Source: Pseudomonadota bacterium (GTDB lineage: Bacteria; Bdellovibrionota_C; UBA2361; OMII01). Taken from it: a stretch of DNA of 15,558 nucleotides. The notes beneath the pieces are model-generated. The model made no database searches. It was not told where the DNA came from and worked only from the letters and a program-made list of their open reading frames with translations. Positions 6,790 to 13,422 of this stretch are shown here, piece by piece. A program made the translations under genes and the position numbers. The first letter of the stretch is position 1, and the number at the start of each line of letters is the position of its first letter. The stretch lies in assembly GCA_027486155.1 (NCBI GenBank), contig JAIXPR010000297.1:1-15558 (forward strand), read 5' to 3'.

Positions 6790-7584
6790 TTATCGTCCCG
6801 TAAATGTAGCTGGTCGTTTTTGTAGAAACGCGGACATCCCCTCCTCTCGGTCGGCGGTGCCAAAGAGCTTTAAGAACTCCTCAACCTCTAGCCGCAATCC
6901 AGAGAGCAGTAAGGATTGGTGCGCCTCGTTGATGACCCTCTTCGCACCCTTCACCGCGAGAGGAGCCTTCGAGGCGATCGTTGTCGCCATCTTCGTGACC
7001 TCTTCCATCAGCTGCGCGTCAGGGACAACCTTGTCTGCGAGCCCGATGATACGGGCTTCCTCAGCGCCGATCAGGTCGCCTGTGTAGCACAGTCGGCGCG
7101 CCGCACCGATTCCGCACCGTTGAATGAGTCGCTGCGTTCCACCAAACCCTGGGATGATACCGAGATTGACCTCTGGTTGCCCGAGCTTGGCACTCTCGCA
7201 GCAGATGATGATGTCACACGCGAGCGCGAGCTCAAGTCCACCACCAAGGGCAAAGCCGTTTACAGCCGCCAGCACCGGAACCTCACACGTTTCGATAAGC
7301 CGCATCGCTCGTTGGCCCAGTTCGACGTAGTCCGCGATAGGACGACCGCCAAGTCCGTGCATAGAGCGAATGTCAGCACCCGCCACAAATGCCTTTGGCC
7401 CCCTGCCAGTCATTATAACGCCGCGGATCGAGGGGTCTGAGGCTATTTTTCCGAACTCAATGATAAGCCCCTGAAGAACATCAGGATTTAAGGCGTTCAG
7501 GCTCTCCTGACGGTTGATCGTTACCGTCACAATAGCCCCATCCCTCTCCACTAAAACGGTATTCTCTTCCATCAGCGTAACCAT
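6790..7584 (-). CDS. enoyl-CoA hydratase/isomerase (crotonase) family protein
   Basis: A 264-residue crotonase, expected to add water to a trans-2-enoyl-CoA such as crotonyl-CoA, giving the 3-hydroxyacyl-CoA. The oxyanion-hole and acid-base motifs are intact: AFVAGADI near 65-72, NGFALGGGLELALACD with Glu118, and LGQPEVNLGIIPGFGGTQR with Glu138. The 20-residue spacing matches the two catalytic glutamates of mitochondrial crotonase. The ATG at 7584 has AGGA 6 bases upstream and is preferred over the in-frame ATG four codons later. It is the first gene of a minus-strand cluster running into acyl-CoA dehydrogenase, mutase large and small subunits and greB. Palindromic repeats lie about 95 bases upstream of its start. 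Confidence 0.92.
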   Translation of the reverse strand: MVTLMEENTVLVERDGAIVTVTINRQESLNALNPDVLQGLIIEFGKIASDPSIRGVIMTGRGPKAFVAGADIRSMHGLGGRPIADYVELGQRAMRLIETCEVPVLAAVNGFALGGGLELALACDIIICCESAKLGQPEVNLGIIPGFGGTQRLIQRCGIGAARRLCYTGDLIGAEEARIIGLADKVVPDAQLMEEVTKMATTIASKAPLAVKGAKRVINEAHQSLLLSGLRLEVEEFLKLFGTADREEGMSAFLQKRPATFTGR

Positions 7585-7678
7585 AGAAATTCCTGTGTTA
7601 GATGAGATGCTTACTAGCGTACCGCTGTTTCGCGGGGGCCGCTATATTTAAGATCGTTTAGGGAGGTTGCCGGGGTGT

Positions 7679-7789
7679 TGCGACCCAGCACGTGGGAGGG
7701 CGGTCGTCCACGACCGCCGTATTGCGTCAGGCGAAGAGCGTCCGGCTTGCCCAACATTCCGGCGACCGAGGACGGTCGCCCTCCCAATG
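7679..7789. repeat. REP/BIME-like compound palindrome, copy 1
   Basis: One unit of a 111-base tandem repeat starting TGCGACCC. It contains hairpin A (7699-7718: GGCGGTCGT, CC, ACGACCGCC, 9 bp perfect) and hairpin C (7761-7780: GGCGACCG, loop AGGA, CGGTCGCC, 8 bp perfect). The outer arms 7694-7709 and 7770-7785 also pair with each other (14 of 16), so the unit can fold as two hairpins or as one long stem. It lies between the stop of the HIT gene and the start of the hydratase gene, and may protect or terminate the sbcDC-HIT transcript. Confidence 0.8.
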
Positions 7790-7899
7790 TGCGACCCGTA
7801 ATTCGGGAGGGCGGTCATTCCTGACCGCCGCGTGGTCACGTTATGCGAAGGTCGTTTGCGATACGCAACCTTCCGGCGACCAGGAATGGTCGCCCTCCC
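7790..7899. repeat. REP/BIME-like compound palindrome, copy 2
   Basis: The second unit repeats TGCGACCC and GGGAGGGCGGTC at exactly 111 bases from copy 1. Hairpin A is 7810-7829 (GGCGGTCA, TTCC, TGACCGCC) and hairpin C is 7875-7894 (GGCGACCA, GGAA, TGGTCGCC), each an 8 bp perfect stem. The outer arms 7805-7821 and 7883-7899 pair at 15 of 17. A middle stem-loop is also visible (TTGCG at 7856-7860 with CGCAA at 7864-7868, extended by GAAGG and CCTTC). Differences from copy 1 are matched on the pairing side, so structure is conserved over sequence. Confidence 0.8.
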
Positions 7900-7932
7900 T
7901 TCTTCGTTCTCCGTGTCCTGGGAGGGTGCGGA

Positions 7933-8307
7933 TTACCCCGGCGGCCACACCAACGGACGCCCACCGATCACGTGGAGATGAAGATGAAACACTGTCTGTC
8001 CGCCGTCCGCGCCGATATTGGTAACGACTCGATAACCGCCCGGCTCAAGCCCCTCTTGCCGCGCAACCTCCCCGGCGGCGAGCATCAGCTCACCCAGGAT
8101 CTCGGCATCCGTTTGCACCGCCGACGCGATACTCTCAATGGGCTTCTTGGGAATCACTAGCACGTGAACTGGCGCCACCGGATTGATATCCCTGAACGCG
8201 AGCACCCTCTCGGTCTCATAGACGATCGTCGCGGGGATCTCCTTCCGGATGATCTTTCCAAAGATCGTTTCGCCACCGTGTGTCATAAGAACCTCTTTAT
8301 CAGACAT
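7933..8307 (-). CDS. HIT family (histidine triad) nucleotide-binding protein, HinT-like
   Basis: A 124-residue HIT protein. The family hydrolyses adenosine phosphoramidates and related nucleotide conjugates. The N-terminal TIFGKIIRKEIPATIVYE and the AFRDINPVAPVHVLVIPKK stretch are classic HinT. The triad is HLHLH at 108-112, with His110 the expected nucleophile, followed by VIGGR. Length is normal for the family. The chosen ATG at 8307 overlaps the end of sbcC by 8 bases; an alternative ATG seven codons later (giving MTHGG) is possible and would remove the overlap. It is the last gene of the sbcD-sbcC cluster. The functional link to DNA repair is unclear and probably reflects co-expression only. 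Confidence 0.92.
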   Translation of the reverse strand: MSDKEVLMTHGGETIFGKIIRKEIPATIVYETERVLAFRDINPVAPVHVLVIPKKPIESIASAVQTDAEILGELMLAAGEVARQEGLEPGGYRVVTNIGADGGQTVFHLHLHVIGGRPLVWPPG

Positions 8308-10447
8308 TCATCGCCATCGCTTCAACCCGCTCAAAGACATCCTCTGAACGAACGAAAGCGCTACCCGACACCTCATCATAATCGACTTGGATGAGGTGCT
8401 GCACCCCATCTTTTATGTCGTCGAGGTGAGTGATGATGACGATCTGCTCAAACCGGTTCCTGAGCTTCTCAAGAAGGGCGAGGACGTTACTACGTCGTCC
8501 CTCATCCAGAGAACCGAAAACTTCATCAAGGATCAGGAGAGAGAAATGCTGCCCCGCCCGCTCCGCCAACATATGCGAGAGCGAGATGCGCATGCATAGG
8601 TTTAGAATATCCTCTTCACCACCACTAATGACCGATTTTGCTTCTCCATCCTCAACCACCGTGGGCGTGAAATCCTCCGCTAACTCTACCGCCGTGTATC
8701 GGCCATCGGTCAGATCCGCAAGATACTCGCTCGCGAGCTCCGCCATACGGGGCCGAATTGAGGAATTCACATACTTTCTAAATTCAGTGACCATCCGATC
8801 ACATTCATCACAGAGCCGCACGTCACGACGAAGGCGCTCAACCTCAATTTGGCGCTCCGTGAACTTTTGTATCTCCGCTCGGGTTCGCTCAACTAAGGCC
8901 TCCTTCGTGTTGACCTCTCCCTCAAGACGTACCCGTTGCAAACGAGCTACCTCGACGAGGCGTTGCGAGGCGTCAAACGCCCCCTTCTCACGATTGTAAT
9001 CCTCCTCCGAGAAACGAAGATCCGCCATCCGCTCTGTAGCGAGTCGCTTATGATCCTCGGCCAGTTTGATCTCCCCCTGCACGATCTCAAGCTCTTTACG
9101 CAAGGATTCTATCTTGAGCTGGAGCTGCACACAGAGCTGTAACTCTTGGAGCTTCACTTCCGCCTGCTTGAGCTTCTGGTCGATCTCGATTCGCTCAGCG
9201 CCGATCTTCGCCACCGACTCCGGTTCGGCTTGAATACCCTTGTATGCTCGCTCAAGGTCCCGAACCTTAGCCGCAAGTGTTCGCTGTTCACCTTGAAAAT
9301 GCTTACGAACCTGCTCAAACGATTCACCGAGAGCCTGTCCACACGTTGGACAGTCGCTTCCCCCTTCAAGTTCTCCGACCTTGAGCACTCGCTTCTCAAG
9401 ATTTGCATACTGGGTCTTCGCCATGTCCCGCTCAGCGGCCACTTTCGATACCCCCTCACGCCAGGTGAGTTCCACAGTTCTCGCTTCCTCTTGTTTCGCG
9501 GCGAGTCGCTCGCGCTCCGTGGCAACCTGCCTCTTCGCTTGGGCGATAGCCTCATCGAGACTCCGTGAAGCGGAGAGCGGCTTCAGCACCTTCGCGAGCT
9601 CCTCCTCCGCCAATGAGATAGTTGACGTAACATCCTTTAACCGTCGCCCTCGCTCCTCTAAGCGCACCGACGCCGATTGCGTACTCTCTCGCTCACGAAG
9701 AAAGCGCGCGCGTAGCTCTTCAAGCTTACCCATCTTGTCACGCACAGCGGCGAACTCGCTCTCGGATTTCTGGAGTGTCTTCTGCGCTTCACCGTGACGC
9801 TCCCGTATCGCCGCCAGATCACTCGTTTCAGCTTCGAGCCTCTGCTCAATCTCCTCCTTCGTACCGAGGCTAGCTTCGTATCCCGTTAAGATAGCTCGCT
9901 TCTCTTTTCTATCTCCACGGATGAGGTCCTGAACCTCCTCCAGGCGATCGTATCCCATCATGCGAACGATAAATTTCTCTCGCTCTGTGGCGCCCTTCTT
10001 TCCGCTGAGAAACTCAAGCCCCTTCTGCTCGGTGCAATACGTAGAGATAAACTCCTCGAATGACATGCCGACGATGGCGCTAATTCGCGCCGATACATCG
10101 CGACTCCCCACAGCGACCGCCTCGGATTCGCCGCCAACAAAGATAGCCGCGTCATTGAGCGATCGCTCGATTCGAAAGACGACACCATCGTGCTCAAGAC
10201 TTAACTCAACTCGAAGATCCTGCTCCTTGCGACCACGACCCGTTTTAGCTGGCGCGGTCCGCGTTCGCACATCCTCGACACGTCCACGCAATGCGCGGGA
10301 TCCGTAAATGGCGAAACCGATAGCCTCGACGATAGTTGTCTTACCCGACCCATTCGTGCCAATGACGCCCACAAGCCCGTCGGGAAATTCGATGTAGCTC
10401 GATACATGCTGCCTGAAGAGGTTAAGTGAAAGGCTACGAAGCTTCAT
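8300..10447 (-). CDS. sbcC: SbcC/Rad50-type nuclease ATPase subunit, short form
   Basis: A 715-residue SMC-like ATPase, partner of SbcD in the complex that opens DNA hairpins and processes blocked ends. Walker A is GTNGSGKTT at 30-38. A first coiled-coil arm spans roughly 170-360. The zinc hook is CPTC at 366-369, and the return coiled coil spans roughly 380-555. The ABC signature is SGGEE at 608-612, Walker B is SLLILDE at 636-642, and the D-loop is SLDE at 646-649, with His674 as the switch histidine. All ATPase motifs are intact. The protein is much shorter than E. coli SbcC (about 1050) because each arm is about 190 residues. A good GGAGG lies 6 bases before the ATG inside the end of sbcD; the frames overlap by 14 bases, indicating coupled translation. 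Confidence 0.9.
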   Translation of the reverse strand: MKLRSLSLNLFRQHVSSYIEFPDGLVGVIGTNGSGKTTIVEAIGFAIYGSRALRGRVEDVRTRTAPAKTGRGRKEQDLRVELSLEHDGVVFRIERSLNDAAIFVGGESEAVAVGSRDVSARISAIVGMSFEEFISTYCTEQKGLEFLSGKKGATEREKFIVRMMGYDRLEEVQDLIRGDRKEKRAILTGYEASLGTKEEIEQRLEAETSDLAAIRERHGEAQKTLQKSESEFAAVRDKMGKLEELRARFLRERESTQSASVRLEERGRRLKDVTSTISLAEEELAKVLKPLSASRSLDEAIAQAKRQVATERERLAAKQEEARTVELTWREGVSKVAAERDMAKTQYANLEKRVLKVGELEGGSDCPTCGQALGESFEQVRKHFQGEQRTLAAKVRDLERAYKGIQAEPESVAKIGAERIEIDQKLKQAEVKLQELQLCVQLQLKIESLRKELEIVQGEIKLAEDHKRLATERMADLRFSEEDYNREKGAFDASQRLVEVARLQRVRLEGEVNTKEALVERTRAEIQKFTERQIEVERLRRDVRLCDECDRMVTEFRKYVNSSIRPRMAELASEYLADLTDGRYTAVELAEDFTPTVVEDGEAKSVISGGEEDILNLCMRISLSHMLAERAGQHFSLLILDEVFGSLDEGRRSNVLALLEKLRNRFEQIVIITHLDDIKDGVQHLIQVDYDEVSGSAFVRSEDVFERVEAMAMNV

Positions 10448-11609
10448 ACTTAGCCTCCACTCGCGCTACATACGATTCAAGTAAAGAACCGATCTCCTCG
10501 TGACTGGCACCGGGAACCTCAAAGCTCTTACTGAATTCTCGTAACTGGTCCTTCAGCAGCCCCTTACCTGCTTGCCCTACCGAACGGGCATTCGGATTTG
10601 TTGAGGCAAAAGTTATATCGAGGTTTAAATTCAACGCGCGCGAACGGAGGACTCGCAACTCCTTGTGATCGAGATGACGGTAGGTCTCACGCGACAACCC
10701 TCGCACCTCAAGGCGAACGATCTTACCATCCATCCCACCGGCGATTGAGTCCAATCGTTCTTTGATGGCCCCCATCACCTCCTGCGGCTCTAATCCTTCG
10801 ACCTCAAGCGCTTCCAGCACCACAACCTCTCGAGGCGAGGTCAAAGGATGAAAGGTGCGCTTCCCACCCGGCAACGAGACCTCCAGAAATCCCTTCCCGA
10901 CGGAGGCTTCGCTCCAGATGTTGTTAGAGGTATGTTCGAGCGCTCCGGAGTACGCGGCGTTGAGGGCGACGGGACGATGAATGTGCACGTGACCGAGCGC
11001 GATGTAATCCCACTCATGAGGGGCGAGCGCTTTGAGCTCTACCTCAGCGCCACCAAAATCACTGACCCATCGCTCATTAACCTGCCCATGAACAACGAGG
11101 ATGTTATGAGCGAAGCGGTCATCCGCTCGCAGCGAGACCGTAGAGAGATCTAACAGAGCGGTGTGAGGCAAGCACGATACGGCGAGCCCCTTATCTTTGA
11201 ACGTGAACACCTCGTATCCGCTCTCAGCGACGTAGACGTTCTCTATCTCACTGAAGAGCTGGAGTACCGAACCGGTATCGACCCGTTTTGGGGTTTCGTG
11301 ATTACCCGCCACGATAATGACCGGCGCGCGCGTGTCTCGCGCGAGTCGTCGAAGTTGGCGAAAGCAGAAGGTCACAATTGAGTTCGAGGGGCGGACCGCG
11401 TGAAAGAGATCTCCCGCGATGATCGTAACATCAGGCTTGAGAGATATGATACGCGTAATCGCTTCTTGAAAAGCGAGGTTCACATCGAGCTCACGTTGGT
11501 TGACTCCCAACTTAGAGAGTTTGTTGTATCGACGGTACCCGAGATGCACATCCGCCATATGGCATACCCGAATAGGAGGTTTTGATGACGTGCTTGATGG
11601 GGTCGGCAT
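10434..11609 (-). CDS. sbcD: SbcD/Mre11-type metallophosphatase nuclease subunit
   Basis: A 391-residue Mn-dependent nuclease subunit of the SbcCD/Mre11-Rad50 complex. The five metallophosphatase motifs are present: HMADVHLG (Asp20, His22), AGDLFH (Asp67), AGNHET (Asn103, His104), VVHGQ (His174) and LGHVHIH (His207, His209). After about residue 260 comes the capping region, and the last part (SKSFEVPGASHEEIGSLLESYVARVEAKYEAS, quoted only by its ends: SKSFEVPG to EAKYEAS) likely binds the base of the SbcC coiled coil. The start is set by ATG at 11609. No Shine-Dalgarno precedes it; instead there is a T-run and a weak hairpin. sbcC overlaps its 3' end. Known function of the complex is cleavage of hairpins and protein-blocked ends; here it is presumably general repair. 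Confidence 0.92.
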   Translation of the reverse strand: MPTPSSTSSKPPIRVCHMADVHLGYRRYNKLSKLGVNQRELDVNLAFQEAITRIISLKPDVTIIAGDLFHAVRPSNSIVTFCFRQLRRLARDTRAPVIIVAGNHETPKRVDTGSVLQLFSEIENVYVAESGYEVFTFKDKGLAVSCLPHTALLDLSTVSLRADDRFAHNILVVHGQVNERWVSDFGGAEVELKALAPHEWDYIALGHVHIHRPVALNAAYSGALEHTSNNIWSEASVGKGFLEVSLPGGKRTFHPLTSPREVVVLEALEVEGLEPQEVMGAIKERLDSIAGGMDGKIVRLEVRGLSRETYRHLDHKELRVLRSRALNLNLDITFASTNPNARSVGQAGKGLLKDQLREFSKSFEVPGASHEEIGSLLESYVARVEAKYEAS

Positions 11610-11613
11610 AGGA

Positions 11614-11640
11614 AAAAACTACCAGTGAGGTGACTCTGGT
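11614..11640 (-). terminator. possible leader hairpin plus T-run before sbcD
   Basis: On the minus strand ACCAG and CTGGT (11636-11640 and 11621-11625) pair around a 10-base loop. Two bases later a run of six Ts begins (11613-11618 read on the opposite strand). It resembles an intrinsic terminator or attenuator sitting about 10 bases before the sbcD start codon, but the stem is only 5 bp, so the call is weak. Confidence 0.2.
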
Positions 11641-11732
11641 GAATCTAACCAATCCGTTGTGGGACTTCAATCAAGAAGAGTCGGCTTCTTCGCTTGAGTA
11701 ATCGAATTTGTCAGTGAAAAACTTCATCCTCT

Positions 11733-11777
11733 CGTGAACGTACTCATGCACGTAAACGTGAACGTACCCGAAAACGT
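11733..11777. promoter_or_regulatory. cluster of ACGT motifs with 24-base direct repeat upstream of sbcD
   Basis: The 11-mer CGTGAACGTAC occurs at 11733-11743 and again at 11757-11767, 24 bases apart, and five ACGT tetramers fall within about 40 bases. The site lies 124-168 bases upstream of sbcD and downstream of the response regulator gene. Spacing by about two helical turns would suit a regulator binding one face of the DNA. No match to a LexA box that I know is evident. Confidence 0.3.
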
Positions 11778-11839
11778 TAGTTTTTTATTCCGGGCGCCTT
11801 GAGGAGCATGTTCACCGGAGGTTTTACCTCGCTTCTCGA

Positions 11840-11859
11840 GGAGGGCGGGAGCGGCCGCC
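11840..11859. repeat. lone degenerate REP-like hairpin
   Basis: GGAGGGCGG followed by CCGCC after a short loop reproduces the left arm and stem of hairpin A of the tandem repeats at 7679-7899. GGCGG (11844-11848) pairs with CCGCC (11855-11859). The partner hairpin C is missing. It sits about 30 bases beyond the response regulator stop codon, a usual place for such elements. Confidence 0.4.
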
Positions 11860-11890
11860 AAGATGGATAAACCTTTGCGCTCCGATCAAC

Positions 11891-12655
11891 TCAAACGCCC
11901 CTAGTTTCAAGTTGAAACACCCAAATCCGGGAGTCTCCATGCAGAGCGGACCGAACCCGGCAAGAGGACTCAAACCCCTGCGCCCGAATGTCCGGAGGGA
12001 GCGGAACGATCTCATCGAGAACCGCCGAGTTGTTCGTCGAAAGCTTGGCTAGGAGTTCAGCGTAGGTAGCCCGCGGCATAAGTCGCGCGGCGACCTCCTC
12101 CGCTCGCAACGCGGGCGCTCCTTCAACGATACGACCAAGGAGTTCGTTACAATACGCGAGCGAGCCATCCCCACGCTGGACAAAGATCGCCTCATGATTG
12201 AGCTCCTCGATAGCTCTCCGTAACCCTAAGAGATTTAAAACCTTCATGCGGCTTTCATCGCTCTGACGTCTCGCCTGACTGAGACTGATGTGATTATACA
12301 CTCGAGCGAGGAAGGCCGTTCGGTCCAAGGGCTTGGTGAGAAAGTCATTCGCGCCCGTCGTCAATCCTCGTACAACATCCTTCCCATCAGCGCTTGCGGT
12401 TACGAGTAAGACCGGTACAGCGTCCGCGGCGTGCCGTTGGCGAATTTGACGGAGGAGATCAAAGCCATCCATATCGGGCATCGAGATATCGAGCAGAATC
12501 AACGCGGGCACCTCTTTGTCGATAAAATCGATGCATTGTGTTCCGCTACCACACTCAACCGCGTCGTACCCGCAGGCCGCGAGAATGGACATCGCCATCC
12601 CTCGACTGACCGGACAGTCGTCTACGACTAAAATTGACTGCTGTTTAGTTGCCAT
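11891..12655 (-). CDS. response regulator, receiver domain plus PAS-like domain
   Basis: A 254-residue two-component response regulator. The receiver domain spans about 5-125: acidic pair Asp12/Asp13 in ILVVDDCP, phospho-acceptor Asp56 in LLDISMPDMDGFD, Thr86 in VTASAD, and Lys108 in FLTKPLD. After a helical linker the rest (about 145-252) looks like a PAS domain, with ELNHEAIFVQRGDGSLAYCN and a terminal strand RIWVFQLET. There is no DNA-binding, GGDEF or phosphatase output, so it probably works by protein-protein contact or as an intermediate in a phosphorelay. GGGGAG lies 9 bases before the ATG. No histidine kinase is adjacent. The gene is divergent from the unrecognised gene at 12754, with 98 bases between them. 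PAS assignment is by pattern only. Confidence 0.85.
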   Translation of the reverse strand: MATKQQSILVVDDCPVSRGMAMSILAACGYDAVECGSGTQCIDFIDKEVPALILLDISMPDMDGFDLLRQIRQRHAADAVPVLLVTASADGKDVVRGLTTGANDFLTKPLDRTAFLARVYNHISLSQARRQSDESRMKVLNLLGLRRAIEELNHEAIFVQRGDGSLAYCNELLGRIVEGAPALRAEEVAARLMPRATYAELLAKLSTNNSAVLDEIVPLPPDIRAQGFESSCRVRSALHGDSRIWVFQLETRGV

Positions 12656-12753
12656 ATCGCTACGCTCCCCTGCTCTAGTGGCTTACCTCTTGCAATCGTC
12701 CGATCGTCCGAGATTCTTTAGGAATAGGTGTTCCAAAAAAAGCAAAGGAATAC

Positions 12754-13311
12754 ATGACCTTAGAAATTAACCCCACGGAGCACCCTGCGCCGAGTGCGCA
12801 GGAGTTGCGGGGTGAGAGTACAAATGTATCAACTGGCTGCGTCCTTTTGGGCATTTTGAAGTCTATCGAAAATGAGCTTCGAAAGAGGCATCACCTCTGG
12901 ACATCGGGGACGCCCCCCACACCGTTGTGGTTTATCGCCGAAACAGAACGAAACGTCTTTCTCTGGCGGACGAGCCAGAGCCTGGATGACGCTCGTAAGT
13001 ACAGCTTTTGGGTTGATATACGAGGACTCATTAGCAAGCGACGAGAGCAGCTATCACGGCCGCAAGACTCCAATCCGTTCACCAACCCATTGTGGGGAAG
13101 CGGCACGCTCGATCCCTCTCTCGTCGAACGGGAGCGGGACTACCTCGATGCCCTTGAGGACCTGATACCAAACGCCTTCAGACGGGCCGAAACTCTCAGT
13201 CGCGCAAGCGAGTCGCTGAGACTAGAGATCGCCCCCGAGGCGACTCGAACGGTCGTTATCATCCCAACACTTGGCTCATACCCACTTCCGGCCGAGCCAA
13301 TCGAGCCATAA
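12754..13311 (+). CDS. hypothetical protein, unrecognised
   Basis: A 185-residue protein I do not recognise. An AAAGGAA ends 3 bases before the ATG, and codon choice (rich in ATC, CTC, GAC and CGA) matches the neighbouring genes, so I take it as real. The first 25 residues look disordered. The middle (about 28-105) is helix-rich with several tryptophans in TPLWFIAETERNVFLWR and YSFWVDIRG, which suggests a folded domain. A further helix covers DYLDALEDLIPNAFRRAETL, and the end is proline-rich. There is no signal peptide or membrane segment. It is divergent from the response regulator gene and upstream of the second acyl-CoA dehydrogenase, which has its own promoter. Partnership with the regulator is possible but unsupported beyond position. 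Confidence 0.65.
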   Translation: MTLEINPTEHPAPSAQELRGESTNVSTGCVLLGILKSIENELRKRHHLWTSGTPPTPLWFIAETERNVFLWRTSQSLDDARKYSFWVDIRGLISKRREQLSRPQDSNPFTNPLWGSGTLDPSLVERERDYLDALEDLIPNAFRRAETLSRASESLRLEIAPEATRTVVIIPTLGSYPLPAEPIEP

Positions 13312-13320
13312 TACCCGCAC

Positions 13321-13350
13321 CGGGACGCCCTCGGTCCGTTTCCCACTTTT
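13321..13350 (+). terminator. weak candidate terminator after the hypothetical gene
   Basis: CGGGAC (13321-13326) can pair with GTCCG (13334-13338) with one bulged G, followed by a pyrimidine-rich tail ending in TTTT at 13347-13350. Stem and tail are both sub-optimal. Confidence 0.2.
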
Positions 13351-13371
13351 GAAGAGCGCGTTCGCGATCTT

Positions 13372-13380
13372 TGCTATACT
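13372..13380 (+). promoter_or_regulatory. extended -10 promoter for the second acyl-CoA dehydrogenase gene
   Basis: TGCTATACT is an extended -10 element (TGn followed by TATACT, one mismatch to TATAAT). A TTGAAG at 13349-13354 is 20 bases upstream, too far for a normal -35, but extended -10 promoters do not need one. Initiation near 13387 would give a leader of about 36 bases before the ATG at 13423. Confidence 0.5.
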
Positions 13381-13422
13381 TTGTAGAGCTAGTGGCGACC
13401 AACGCCGCATACGGACATTGGT

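Noticed and set aside
7679..7899. Repeats considered as a CRISPR array
   Set aside because: Only two 111-base units, palindromes inside the units rather than short direct repeats with unique spacers, and no cas genes.
7692..8024. Plus-strand open frames across the palindromes
   Set aside because: They arise from GC-rich repeat sequence, run into the HIT gene on the opposite strand and have no coding character.
8430..10307. Several long plus-strand frames opposite sbcC
   Set aside because: They are complements of charged coiled-coil codons, giving Arg/Ser-rich translations. The sbcC frame explains the sequence fully.
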